From Polyangiaceae bacterium (lineage in GTDB: Bacteria; Myxococcota_A; Polyangia; Polyangiales; Polyangiaceae): a DNA stretch of 64,000 nucleotides. Location: the NCBI GenBank assembly GCA_016712345.1, contig JADJRH010000001.1, positions 3,658,001 through 3,722,000 on the forward strand, written 5' to 3'. Below the pieces are notes generated by a model, which was given only the letters and a program-made list of their open reading frames with translations, was not told the origin of the DNA and ran no database searches. Shown one piece after another: positions 20,063 through 29,041 of this stretch (the stretch's first letter is position 1; each line of letters opens with the position of its first letter). Both the position numbers and the translations under genes were made by a program.

Positions 20063-21707
20063 TCGGATAGGCGACTACCGGGTAGAATCGCGCCTGTCTG
20101 TGGGCGGCATGAGTGAAGTGTTTCTGGCGCGCGCGCCGTCGGGGGAGCGCGTGGTGGTCAAGGTGCTGCTGCCCCAACATCAAGCGTTGCCGGAGGCTCA
20201 AACCGCTTTTGAGCATGAAGCCGGGCTTGGGGAGAAACTAACCCATCCGAACATTGTAAAAACAAAAGGGTATGGTCGGAGTGAACTTGGACCTTACCTT
20301 GCACTTGAGTGGGTAGACGGTGCGGACGTAGCCCAACTGCTCGCGTCGAAAGAGCGTTTTTCAACCGAAGAGGTGTTGGCAACAGCGCTCGACAGTTTGA
20401 GTGCTTTGCAACACATTCACACAGCGAAAGACGAAAACGGAAAACCGCTCCACATTGTTCACCGCGACATCAGCCCTGACAACATTGTTGTGAATCGCGC
20501 CGGGGAGGGCAAACTCCTCGACTTTGGAATTGCGCGTTCTGCTCTTCGTGAAACCCGAACGCGCACCGGGCTTGTTCGAGGTAAGGTGAGGTATTTGTCC
20601 CCCGAGCAGGCCACGGGGTCTGAAGTGGATGTTCGGAGTGATCTGTACTCGCTTGCCGCCGTGCTCTACGAAATGGCCACGGGTGAGCCCCATTTGCGAG
20701 GCGATTCTGACTTGGAATTGTTGCGGCGCGCCGAAGATCCGGTGTTTGAAAAACCTTCCCAACACGGGGCCAACGCGTGCCTCGACGCGTTTTTGGAGCG
20801 CGCCCTTTCAAGGTTTGCTGAAGACCGTTATCCAAGCGCCAAAGCCATGGAAAGGGGCGCGCGCGAGTGCCTTCAAACATTGGGTGAAAACGCCTTGGCG
20901 CGCGCCCGCACATCGCTCGCCGAACGGGTAGGTAAGGCCGCAAAAAAGGTGGATGTTGCCGTTGCGCCGCCGGAGGGGGATGGTCGGGGCGGTGGTGCAC
21001 TTTCCGATCGCGGTACTGTCAAGTTGACAGTGGACCAGGTGACTGAAGGGGCGGTACGACCTGCTTCAACACGGCGCAAAGGTGCATGGGCCCTCGCCGC
21101 GCTTTTGGTTCTTGGGGCCGGCGCGCTGTGGATGGCCAAGCGGGGGTTGAATCAAAGCCGCGAAGCGGGCTTGTCTACCGCTGATATCGCTGCGGGTGTT
21201 CCCACAACCGGCGAGTTGGCCGGTCCCGGCCTACCCACCGCACCCACGCCGCTTCTCGCCGCGGATCCGTCGGGTAACCTTGGTTCGCCCGCTTCCACAA
21301 TGCCGATGTCGAGCGTTGGTTTCTCCGCGACTCCAGTGGTGCCAGCCACCGCGACCAGTCGCCCGGTGTCACCTGCAAGTGTACCCATTGCGACTGGTTC
21401 CGCGAGCGGCACAACTTCCTCCCCAATAGCGCCGCCCAGTTCGTCCGTGACAAATCTACCCATTGTATCAAGTGTACCCTCGGCGTCTGTGACCGCCGTT
21501 TCTACCCTACCCAAAGTAGCCCCAAAAGAAGCCGCCGCCGCCAAAATGGCAGCGGTGAGCGCGCAACTGAAAGCGGCTAAAAGCAAGGGGCACGACGTGT
21601 CTCAACTCGAAGCGCGAGCCGCATTGGCCCTGCAAGCCTATTTGGATGGTAGGTACGACGACACCGAGCGCGCTCTGGACAAGATTGCCTATGAAATACC
21701 CAGATAG
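20052..21707 (+). CDS. transmembrane Ser/Thr protein kinase
   Basis: 551 residues from ATG 20052; a TTG one codon earlier is the alternative. The kinase domain is intact: SVGGMSEVF loop, VVVK lysine (K38), HRDISPDNIV with HRD at 137-139, DFG at 157-159, SPEQ. One transmembrane helix (about 344-363) leads to an extracytoplasmic Ser/Thr/Pro/Val-rich region and a short helical C-terminus. It overlaps the FHA/sigma-54 gene, which suggests a kinase-to-FHA-to-sigma-54 relay. A T8 run follows the stop, but no strong hairpin is seen. Confidence 0.93.
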   Translation: MATDRIGDYRVESRLSVGGMSEVFLARAPSGERVVVKVLLPQHQALPEAQTAFEHEAGLGEKLTHPNIVKTKGYGRSELGPYLALEWVDGADVAQLLASKERFSTEEVLATALDSLSALQHIHTAKDENGKPLHIVHRDISPDNIVVNRAGEGKLLDFGIARSALRETRTRTGLVRGKVRYLSPEQATGSEVDVRSDLYSLAAVLYEMATGEPHLRGDSDLELLRRAEDPVFEKPSQHGANACLDAFLERALSRFAEDRYPSAKAMERGARECLQTLGENALARARTSLAERVGKAAKKVDVAVAPPEGDGRGGGALSDRGTVKLTVDQVTEGAVRPASTRRKGAWALAALLVLGAGALWMAKRGLNQSREAGLSTADIAAGVPTTGELAGPGLPTAPTPLLAADPSGNLGSPASTMPMSSVGFSATPVVPATATSRPVSPASVPIATGSASGTTSSPIAPPSSSVTNLPIVSSVPSASVTAVSTLPKVAPKEAAAAKMAAVSAQLKAAKSKGHDVSQLEARAALALQAYLDGRYDDTERALDKIAYEIPR

Positions 21708-21769
21708 TTTTTTTTCTTGTTGAAAGTATTTGAAACATGAAGGTCGCGGTTGTTGCTTCTTTGCAGGGC

Positions 21770-22852
21770 TTAATTGCAAAGCCCCGTTTGAGAATTGCAC
21801 TCGCCCGAGGCGCACGCGCTGATAGAATCGGCGGTTCGACAGTCGGGAACACAGGCGTTTAGAAGGGGAGAGCAGACTTCACCGGGGGTGCAGTCTACCG
21901 AGCAGGCAACCGGTGTACACACCCCTTCAACGCAGGCAATGGTGGGTAGGTGCAAACACTCGTGATCGCCGCACAACCATTGGCATGAGTCAATGGTGCA
22001 CGGCTCGGTAGGGGGTGGTCCACACGGCAATTCAATCTGGGTAGAAAACGGTTGATTGCCTTTTACAGAGCCGGCTTGGTCGAGCGGTGTTCCATCGTCA
22101 CCGAGCGCGCCTGTTGAAATGGTAAGGTCGAATGTCAGGGTGGTGCCATTGCCCTCAAGGGGAGGCGAAAAAAGCACGTCGGCCACGAGACCGGAGGCGC
22201 TTGTAACCACTTTGACAGTGGTGGTTATTGCGGAGCCAACAGTCACACTGCCCGCTTTGAGCGAAGCTTCATCCATGGGGCGGGAAAAAACAACCGACAA
22301 CGACGCAAGGGCGCAGCCGGGTAGGTTCATTCCAGTGTGTGGCACCGTGTCGCGAACGCGGGGAGGGCGCTCGTCGTCCAAAAAGTTAAAGGGTAGGTTC
22401 CAGGGCTCTCCTCCCCGCGCAAACGTCAACCCGCGGGCCAAGCCCTGAGCAATGGTTTGAGTGCCGTTTTTCTTGAGCCCGAGCACCCGAACGTCCACAC
22501 CCGACTCGTCAATGCCGCCTCTTTCAATGCGTATGGAGGGCAGTTGTGGTTCAGTGAGAGAAAGGGTTGTCACCAATTCAAACCCGGGGTCACTATCGGC
22601 GTTTTTAACCTGAGTGTTACCCTGGGAAGTGGCTTGGTCACTCGTATAGAGGCCGTTTGGATGGTCAAGAATGAGTACCAAGCTGCCCACCTGCGAGGCA
22701 AGCTCATCTGCTGTGGAGATGGAAGGATCGACGGAAAGCTCCAGGTCAATGGCGTCTGGTGTACACCCTGCGGCAATGGGTAGGAGAGTGACAAGAAGGG
22801 TTTTGGGGGCCCAACAAATGTTTTTGATGTTTGTAATAATCCTACGGATCAC
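21770..22852 (-). CDS. lipoprotein with Ig-like domain and Cys-rich tail
   Basis: 360 residues. GTG 22852 is chosen because it forms a GTGA overlap with the upstream stop. It gives a short basic n-region, a hydrophobic stretch and a lipobox (LLPIAAGC). The middle has PRVRDTVPHTGMNLPGC and VVFSRPMDEASL, typical of Big_5/SbsA-type Ig-like domains. The C-terminus is Cys-rich (CTIDSCQWLCGDHEC, VACSVDCTPGEVC), like short disulfide repeats of myxobacterial surface lipoproteins. Probably outer-membrane or surface; role unknown. Coupled to the next lipoprotein gene upstream. Confidence 0.75.
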   Translation of the reverse strand: MIRRIITNIKNICWAPKTLLVTLLPIAAGCTPDAIDLELSVDPSISTADELASQVGSLVLILDHPNGLYTSDQATSQGNTQVKNADSDPGFELVTTLSLTEPQLPSIRIERGGIDESGVDVRVLGLKKNGTQTIAQGLARGLTFARGGEPWNLPFNFLDDERPPRVRDTVPHTGMNLPGCALASLSVVFSRPMDEASLKAGSVTVGSAITTTVKVVTSASGLVADVLFSPPLEGNGTTLTFDLTISTGALGDDGTPLDQAGSVKGNQPFSTQIELPCGPPPTEPCTIDSCQWLCGDHECLHLPTIACVEGVCTPVACSVDCTPGEVCSPLLNACVPDCRTADSISACASGECNSQTGLCN

Positions 22853-23469
22853 GGCGGGTTGATGACCACGTCCGGTTTGGGTTGCGAGGCCCATGCGGCA
22901 CCTCCTGCGGCGGCTGCGCCGCCCACAACAACAAGAGCGATCACTCCCCAAAACCAGGGAGAACGAACCAGCGGAACGGGCGGCTGTGGCTTGGGAGCGT
23001 ACGGAGCGGCAAGTTCTACCCCCAGCCGGGTTAACATGAAGTTGAGCCCCGCCTGGTGCACGTTGAAGAGGGTTACCTGACGGGTATCTTCTTCTGTTCC
23101 GAGCTTACCATTGATCACCGTTGCGCGAAGGAGGACGGTATCTCCCAAGCCGGCGAGGCGCACGCTCACCGCTTTTTGCGCGCCGCTCGCCTGAACGTGT
23201 TGTGTTAGACAGGTAGGTTCGGCGGCGCACGATGCGGGTTTATCAGCGCGGGCAACCTGAACGGCGCCGTTTTTCGTGAGGCCCAAGATGAGAGGTTCGC
23301 TCTCCGCTTGGGCAGGTGCGGGCGATGTTTCCCACGTGGGGTTAAACACCAGGAAGGTGACAGTTGGCAACTTGGGTGCCGCGGCGGTAGGCCCGTTGGG
23401 CGTGCAACCTGACAACGCGACCATCGAAGCGATGAGCGCCGATTGTAGGGTTGAAACAGGCCTCGTCAC
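22849..23469 (-). CDS. lipoprotein with C-terminal membrane helix
   Basis: 206 residues from GTG 23469. Lipobox MVALSGC near residue 22. The core has VTFLVFNPTWETSP and LGLTKNGAVQVAR; the phrase L(T/K)KNG recurs in the downstream partner. Near the C-terminus is a hydrophobic helix (FWGVIALVVVGGAAAAGGAAWA). A GTGTACAC palindrome (23470-23477) abuts the start codon. Family not recognised. Confidence 0.65.
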   Translation of the reverse strand: MTRPVSTLQSALIASMVALSGCTPNGPTAAAPKLPTVTFLVFNPTWETSPAPAQAESEPLILGLTKNGAVQVARADKPASCAAEPTCLTQHVQASGAQKAVSVRLAGLGDTVLLRATVINGKLGTEEDTRQVTLFNVHQAGLNFMLTRLGVELAAPYAPKPQPPVPLVRSPWFWGVIALVVVGGAAAAGGAAWASQPKPDVVINPP

Positions 23470-23910
23470 GTGTACACCTAGAGCACCAATCGGTTTGAAT
23501 CGTGAGTAAAATTAAAAGATTACTGATCTGAGAAAGTCGAGAAAATATCAGATGGGTGCTTTAGTCTTTTCCCAGTGGAGGAGGCTCGCGCCTCCTCCCC
23601 CGCGCACGGGTCGCTCCTGACCTGTGCACATCTCGCGGTGCCGGTTTTTCCCAAGCGCCCGCGGACGGGGCCCCAACCCCGCCGCAGCGGCGCGTGGGGC
23701 CCAAACCGCACCCACTCGATCGCGCACAGGTCACTCGCTTCCTGGCCCCCAACTCCGAGCAAGTCGGCCGCGGGCCCCCCTCCACGCGATCCGAACTGGG
23801 TGTCTGTCAGGTGGTGGGAGCTTCGGGCCCAACGTGTTTGGCTTGCCTTTGCCTGTTTGTGTACACATACAAACTATCCATCTGATTGCGGAATCAAGCC
23901 GATTGGTGCT
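23470..23910. repeat. GC-rich dispersed repeat copy in intergenic gap
   Basis: No supported gene. Around 23694-23745 the sequence GTGGGGCCCAAACCGCACC then CTCGATCGCGCACAGGTC closely resembles the unit of the tandem array at 58.1-58.6 kb, and a 25-base stretch (23716-23740) recurs exactly at 58877-58901. A further diverged copy covers about 23590-23640. GTGTACAC lies at 23859. Confidence 0.6.
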
Positions 23911-24114
23911 CTAGTACCGCGATTCAATCAACCCGATGGGTTGATTGCCGCTGCTTCGCAGCGCTCGAAATCGCGGTACTAGTTTTGTTTCCGTGGGGCA
24001 TTCGCCCCACACCCCGGCCGCGCAGGCGCGGCCCTAGTGCACCGAGTTGATAAAGCAACGAACCCTTGCTGCAATTCATCTGAACCCATCAGTTCTACGG
24101 AATCGGCGCACTAG
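23911..24114. mobile_element. 204-bp composite palindromic element, copy A (MITE-like)
   Basis: Three parts. 23911-23982 is a 72-bp palindromic unit with ends CTAGTACCGCGATT and its complement, and two inner hairpins. 23983-24033 is a linker with two hairpins (GTGGGGC/GCCCCAC and GGCCGCGC/GCGCGGCC). 24034-24114 is an 81-bp unit with ends CTAGTGCACCGA and its complement, one mismatch. No coding capacity. The whole element recurs inverted at 47087-47290 with 203 of 204 bases identical. It looks non-autonomous and recently moved; CTAG borders every unit. Confidence 0.85.
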
Positions 24115-24154
24115 GTGGAGTATAGACGGTGAGGGTCGCAAACCGCAAGGCGGT

Positions 24155-24871
24155 TTACGGGCAATCGTGAATTTGCCAGCCGCAGGCGCCGTCCACCTGT
24201 TCGCAAACGGGGCCACCTACCGAACCGTCTTCACATTGCCAGTTGGGCATACCCGGTGGAGTGCCACACTCTTCTTCGGTGCAACCGGCGGCGGGGCACT
24301 CAATGACTTCCCATCCGCAACCCACTTCCAGTTTTAAGCAACGACCTGTAGCGCCGCCTACCGAGCCGTCGTCGCAGAGAATGGTGGGCATTCCAAGTGG
24401 AGGTCCACATTCTGACTCGTCGCAGAGTTGGTTCACGGGGCAGTCGCGGAACTCCCAATAACACATACCCTCGTCGCTCTGAATGCAGCGGCCGGTGTTG
24501 CCGCCGATCGAGCCGTCTTCACACTCAAACGCCGGGGCGCCGGGCTGTGGACCACACTCGACAGGGTCACACTCCTGGGCGGCGTTGATACAACCCTCAA
24601 ACGATTGATCGTCGGCGTAGAGCGGGGCGCAATCGGCCCGCACCAAACAAGCCTCTTCGAGAATTTCAGGGCAGGGGTAAGGTGTGGGGCAACCGGCCTC
24701 TGCACATTCTACCCAACCGGAGGGAACGTCTTCGGCATTGGCAAAGTCTTTGGACTCACCTGTTTCAAGGTTCATAGCGGTGACGCCTGAATTTTCAGGG
24801 GTGGTGTTGCAGGCAAAGAGGGTTGTACCGGAGAGTACACAAGCGAAGAAAAAGAAGAATGAGCGTTTCAT
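24155..24871 (-). CDS. Cys-rich lipoprotein with three tandem repeats
   Basis: 238 residues from ATG 24871, which has a good GGAGG five bases upstream; the frame is open further upstream but lacks this signal. A poly-Phe signal segment ends near FAC, a likely lipidated Cys. After an acidic linker come three repeats of about 40-45 residues of the type ECGPxxGMPxxxCEDGSVGGxTGRC followed by W-containing CP endings. The cysteine spacing suggests disulfide-stabilised surface modules. Function unknown. The stop lies 40 bp from palindromic element A. Confidence 0.72.
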   Translation of the reverse strand: MKRSFFFFFACVLSGTTLFACNTTPENSGVTAMNLETGESKDFANAEDVPSGWVECAEAGCPTPYPCPEILEEACLVRADCAPLYADDQSFEGCINAAQECDPVECGPQPGAPAFECEDGSIGGNTGRCIQSDEGMCYWEFRDCPVNQLCDESECGPPLGMPTILCDDGSVGGATGRCLKLEVGCGWEVIECPAAGCTEEECGTPPGMPNWQCEDGSVGGPVCEQVDGACGWQIHDCP

Positions 24872-25170
24872 GGCGACCTCCAAAGTGTTGCTTCGAAGGA
24901 GCGGTATTGCGAGAGGTGTGCCGACTTGAAAAGGCCCCGCAATGACCTGATCGGCCACGCCTTGCGAAGACCTGAAACGCCTTGCCGACTGGCACGTCAA
25001 CTTCAACACGGAGGCACGGAGGACACGGAGATCCATGGAGATCTTTTGTATTTCGGGCTGCAATAGATGTCCGAAACGCTGCGGGTCGTTGCGAGATGGG
25101 AGTGTCACATGGAAGTGACAGGTGCTCCGCGGACGGAACAGTTCATCTTGCGGCCACGCGATTGTGAGGG
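24872..25170. other. intergenic gap, decayed repeat only
   Basis: About 300 bases without a supported gene between two minus-strand genes. 24940-24985 resembles 7483-7520 at low identity. The promoter of the lipoprotein gene should lie at its left end. No terminator hairpin with a T-run was found. Confidence 0.4.
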
Positions 25171-25938
25171 TTAGTCGCTCTTGTCGTTCTCAGGCAGGGA
25201 CTCCACGAAGATTGCCAAGCTGTGGTTGTTTTGGGTGGCGGCATGGAGGGTTTTCTTGTTGCGAAAGCCCTTGGAAAGCTGGTCTGCGCGATCAAATTCA
25301 CGCATTTGGGAAAGACGTGATTTGTCTTTGGCCGTAAAGTCATTTGTCTGTTGCAGCCATCGCAGGAGATAAGCTTTGGGGTCGGGCAAAATGTCGGTGG
25401 AGGCGTTGTTGTGAAGGGCCAATAGCCAAGCCTCGGTTTCTTCAACAGCAACGGCAAAACGCGCATGAACCGTAAGATTGGGGCCCAACCATTGGCGAAT
25501 TTGTTCAGACACCCGTGTGACAACCTCATCTGAATATTGAGCAACCTCGGCGTTGTCATTGGCGCGCTGAGATTTTTTGGCTTGTTTTTGAGGGCGTTTC
25601 ACGTTGGTAGGTTTGGTAGGACGCTGAACCTGAATGACGGCGTCGGCGCGACCAATTTCTCCGGTGTCGACATGGATGACAAGAATGCGAGGAGCCCCTT
25701 CGTCGTCCACGGGGCTATCGAGAAATGCCTGAAGGCGCGTTCCCGTTTGGCATTCATCCCGCACGAGCGCACAATTGCCAAACTGTTCTGAGCGTTGATG
25801 GTGAAGGTCGGTTTCGTCGAGGTAATATTCAGGTCGAATGTACTGAATGTCTTCAGACTGAATGGCAAGCGCACCTTTGAGAATGTTGGTGATCACCGCC
25901 AAATCTCCCCGCCCTTCCGCGACAATCCCTACCCGCAT
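25171..25938 (-). CDS. TOPRIM/DUF4276-like partner of an ATPase
   Basis: 255 residues from ATG 25938; the frame is open upstream into the neighbouring gene. The N-terminus MRVGIVAEGRGD places a Glu (E8) at the end of a first strand. VIHVDTGEIGRAD (D91) and VAVEETEAWLLA follow. This acidic layout resembles TOPRIM-like nucleases of the DUF4276/RloB type that pair with ABC-type ATPases. A Lys-rich linker (KRPQKQAKKSQRA) sits mid-protein. It lies 17 bp downstream of the ATPase. Assignment rests on motif resemblance only. Confidence 0.55.
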   Translation of the reverse strand: MRVGIVAEGRGDLAVITNILKGALAIQSEDIQYIRPEYYLDETDLHHQRSEQFGNCALVRDECQTGTRLQAFLDSPVDDEGAPRILVIHVDTGEIGRADAVIQVQRPTKPTNVKRPQKQAKKSQRANDNAEVAQYSDEVVTRVSEQIRQWLGPNLTVHARFAVAVEETEAWLLALHNNASTDILPDPKAYLLRWLQQTNDFTAKDKSRLSQMREFDRADQLSKGFRNKKTLHAATQNNHSLAIFVESLPENDKSD

Positions 25939-25955
25939 GGACGACACCCGATGGG

Positions 25956-27163
25956 TTAAAAGTGTTTGGGGATGCCGCCCAAATGACCTGACATCCACAA
26001 TTCAGAGAGGGGGGCGGTGGGTTTGTCGGTCTTGGGTTTGAGTTTAATTCGCTTGGTGAGGGTGTGCCCTTCATCATTGCGGTAAACAACGAAGAGGCGT
26101 TGATTGTCGTCGTATAGGTCAAGCCCGTCGAGAATAGCAGGGTTGTGCGTGGTAATGAGGGCTTGTTTTTTGTGGGCATTGGCGAGCCTCGCCAACTCTT
26201 TTGTCAGAAGGCGGCAGAGGCGAGGGTTCATACCTGTTTCGATATTATCAATCGCAAAAAGGCCGGAGTCTTTTTGCTGAGAAAAAGGGTAAGGTAGAAG
26301 AGGACGTGTAAGACGCCTTCATTCGCATTTTCGGCGGAGAGAATGTTGGCGGCGCGGCGCATGAATTTGTCGCGAAAGTATAGGCGCGATGTGCTGCGGC
26401 CGAGTTTGTAGCCTTTGAGTTTGAGCGCGTCGTCGGTGTCGAGAAAAAGAGAATCAAACCATCCCATCAGGTTTGCGCCTGTGATGAGTTCTTGCAATTC
26501 TGACTTGGGGAGGGAGGCAATCACGACGTCGAGGTTTTCACCGTAGATGCCAAGTGGTTCTCGGCGGCTGTCGGCGACAATGCCACGGAGGGCGGGAGCG
26601 GTGATGTTGTAGATGGCGTAGCCGCTGAGGAGCCGGGTGACGACTCCGCGTTGTTCGACCCCTCCGAGCAGCAACTCAGTCAGCTTAGCAAGAGCCTTCT
26701 TGTATTCTCGATTGTGCTCTGCTCTCAAACGAGGAGTGTCAGCCGTCTCTGACAATTTTGCGTTGAGTTCTGCAATAGTCTTGTCTCGAGCCTCATCAGT
26801 TGGGGAAGAAAGGGGTACAGCCCACTCTGTGGTGATCGATTCCGGGTCAACCGGCATGAATTCGAAGAATACGGGAAGTTTGTTATCCTCATCCGCAAGG
26901 GCCAAATCGATGCGAACTTTCTTTTTTGCTTTTTGACCCTGAAACGAACTTAACGTGATGGAAGGTCGAGCGATGCGAACACCTCGCGAGTGAAGCTCTT
27001 CTGTGTCCACCTTGCCAATGGATGCAGCGCCGGCCATGGCCACCGCTTCTAACAAGTTGGTTTTGCCACACCCGTTTTCACCAATAAACACATTGAGTCG
27101 ACCGAGTTCAATAGAATGGTCGACGATCGACTTGTAGTTTTGGATGTGGAGGGTGCGAATCAT
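25956..27163 (-). CDS. ABC/OLD-like AAA ATPase, frameshifted
   Basis: The N-terminal frame (27163 to 26228) has IQNYKSIVDHSIEL then Walker A GENGCGKTN (from residue 28). The C-terminal frame (ending 25956) has LFAIDNIETGMNPRL (Walker B region) and the H-loop ITTHNPAILDGL. The frames meet at an A5 run (26282-26286). One extra A joins them as LTLFSQQKDSGLFAIDN, giving about 402 residues. The protein resembles AAA_15/AAA_21 ATPases of SMC-type DNA sensors in defence modules. Divergent from the Nudix gene. Confidence 0.8.
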
Positions 27164-27336
27164 GCAAACGAGCCCGACGTTGAACGACGCCGCTCACAGA
27201 CGAGGTGGCTGCATTGGCGCGTGCGGGAGCCTACCGCGGTGTGGCGAGGTTTGACAAGAAGCGTGTGGAGGAAGCGAAGGTTGTATAAAAAATCGCGGGT
27301 GACGGCGGGGGCGAGGCGCGGTAAACCGAATGGGCC

Positions 27337-28125
27337 ATGGGCATTCCGATTCCTAAGCGAAAGGTGAGCAAGCTCGCATTTGTGGGGGCAAAGTTGCGGG
27401 TAATGCAGCATGAATTGGAAGGTGAGCCCGATGGGGCGTTGCCGTGGTTTACTCTGGATTTGGCCGATTGGGTGGTGGTGGCGGCGGTCACGGACGATGG
27501 GCGGTTTGTGCTTGTCCGGCAACATCGGCAGGGGGTAAACGATCTGACCCTTGAAACACCGGGTGGCATTTTGGATGAGGGGGAAGATCCGGGTGAGGCG
27601 GCGCTGCGGGAGTTGAGAGAAGAAACAGGGTGGGAAGCGGCGGAGGTGGAGTCGCTTGGGTTTGTTCATCCCAACGTGGCCATTCAGGGCAATCGGTGTC
27701 ACTTGTTTTTGGCGCGGGGAGCAAAACCGGTAGAGGGGTGGAAAAGTGATGTTGCCGAAATCACGGAGCCTGTGGTTTTGTCTGAAAGTGAAGTGCGACG
27801 GGCCCTTGCGGGTGGGGAGATTTCACATGCGCTGGCGGTGGTGACGTTGGAGCGAGCGCTGGTGCGATTGTCAGAAAAGGGCGATTTGGAGAGAGCGTTT
27901 GCACTGCTTGATCAAATGGAAGAGGGTCAAAAGCGCAAAGTGCTTGAGTTGGCCCGCAGGTTAATTCCACACCTGACAGCGGAGGATATTCGCAATCCGC
28001 ATGATTTCCCCGACCTGGACGATCCTGACTGGCATTTTGAAGATGGGCAGTTGTCGGGCATTCAGGCGGTAAGATTTGCTCTGACAGGGCTGAAAAACGA
28101 ACTCTACGGGAGAGGTGAAAAATGA
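27337..28125 (+). CDS. Nudix hydrolase (ADP-ribose pyrophosphatase-like)
   Basis: 262 residues. A perfect Nudix box GGILDEGEDPGEAALRELREETGW is present (G-x5-E-x7-REUXEE-x-G). The sequence before it (VVVAAVTDDGRFVLVRQHRQG) resembles ADP-sugar pyrophosphatases. A C-terminal extension of about 75 residues with PHDFPDLDDPDWHF is not part of the Nudix fold and may be a separate helical module. The stop overlaps the Smr-gene start (ATGA). Confidence 0.9.
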   Translation: MGIPIPKRKVSKLAFVGAKLRVMQHELEGEPDGALPWFTLDLADWVVVAAVTDDGRFVLVRQHRQGVNDLTLETPGGILDEGEDPGEAALRELREETGWEAAEVESLGFVHPNVAIQGNRCHLFLARGAKPVEGWKSDVAEITEPVVLSESEVRRALAGGEISHALAVVTLERALVRLSEKGDLERAFALLDQMEEGQKRKVLELARRLIPHLTAEDIRNPHDFPDLDDPDWHFEDGQLSGIQAVRFALTGLKNELYGRGEK

Positions 28126-29012
28126 AAACGAGTCAAAAAAAAGGGGCTCAAAAAGGGGGAAAAAAGGGCGCCGATAAAGGTGAGGCGCCGATTCCTGACA
28201 AGCTTTATAGGCCGTTTGAAACGCTTGGAAAAAAGCAAAAAGGGAAGGGGAGCGCCGGGGCTGGATCTACCCAAACGTCGGGCTCCGCAAAAATGGGGGA
28301 AGGAAAATCTACCCACGGAGGGAAAGGGTCGGCGACGGGCGGGACGGGCGCTGGAACCGGGCACCCGGCAAAGTCGACTGCGCACAGACCGTCTCCAAAA
28401 CCTGACATGAAGTCGAGCGCCAAGTCGGCTTCTCCGTCGGGTTCTACGATGTCGGCTGAAGATGCCGAGAGTTTTGCTTTGTACATGGCGGGCGTGCGCG
28501 AACTGTCAGATCGGGCAACGCGAATTCCCAGGTCGGCCAATCGAGTGGAAAAGGCGGCCAAGGGCGCTTTGCCTAAATTGGATTTGGACGCTCCGGCGCG
28601 CGAGCAGTTGGCGGCGTTGGTGGCCGAGGGGGTTCGGTTTGAAACATCCGACGACGGGGAGCGAATTGAGGGGCGGCGTGTTGAGGTGGAGCCGAAGGAG
28701 GTGAGGCGGCTTCGGCGTGGTCAATACACAGTGGACCAGCAACTTGACTTGCATGGGTTGCATGTTCCCGAGGCTCGAAAAGCGATTGAGACGTTTATTG
28801 AAAAGCGCCGAAAGGAGGGGGATAGGGTGGTTCGGATTATCCACGGGAAGGGCGGACATTCTCCCCGTGGAACAAGCGCTTTGAGGGGTGAGATCGCGGC
28901 CTGGTTGAGTCAGGGTCCGGCGAAAAGGCATGTGGCCGCGTTTGCGACGGCACCCCCGGAGGAAGGTGGGGCAGGGGCCATATTGGTTTTGTTGATGCGT
29001 CCGCGCGCTTGA
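28122..29012 (+). CDS. Smr-domain protein
   Basis: 296 residues. The first 110 are Lys/Gly/Ser/Thr-rich low complexity, probably disordered and basic. The C-terminal Smr domain has LDLHGLHVPEAR and the loop VVRIIHGKGGHSP, then VAAFATAPPEEGGAGAILVLL. Smr domains nick DNA or RNA, or act in ribosome rescue. Two TCTACCCA octamers (28266, 28308) lie in the linker. Coupled to the Nudix gene by four bases. Confidence 0.85.
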   Translation: MKTSQKKGAQKGGKKGADKGEAPIPDKLYRPFETLGKKQKGKGSAGAGSTQTSGSAKMGEGKSTHGGKGSATGGTGAGTGHPAKSTAHRPSPKPDMKSSAKSASPSGSTMSAEDAESFALYMAGVRELSDRATRIPRSANRVEKAAKGALPKLDLDAPAREQLAALVAEGVRFETSDDGERIEGRRVEVEPKEVRRLRRGQYTVDQQLDLHGLHVPEARKAIETFIEKRRKEGDRVVRIIHGKGGHSPRGTSALRGEIAAWLSQGPAKRHVAAFATAPPEEGGAGAILVLLMRPRA

Positions 29013-29041
29013 CGTCTGGGGCCGGCGCTCCGAGACGGGAA

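Noticed and set aside
21708..21769. Rho-independent terminator at the T8 run after the kinase gene
   Set aside because: No convincing hairpin precedes the T-run.
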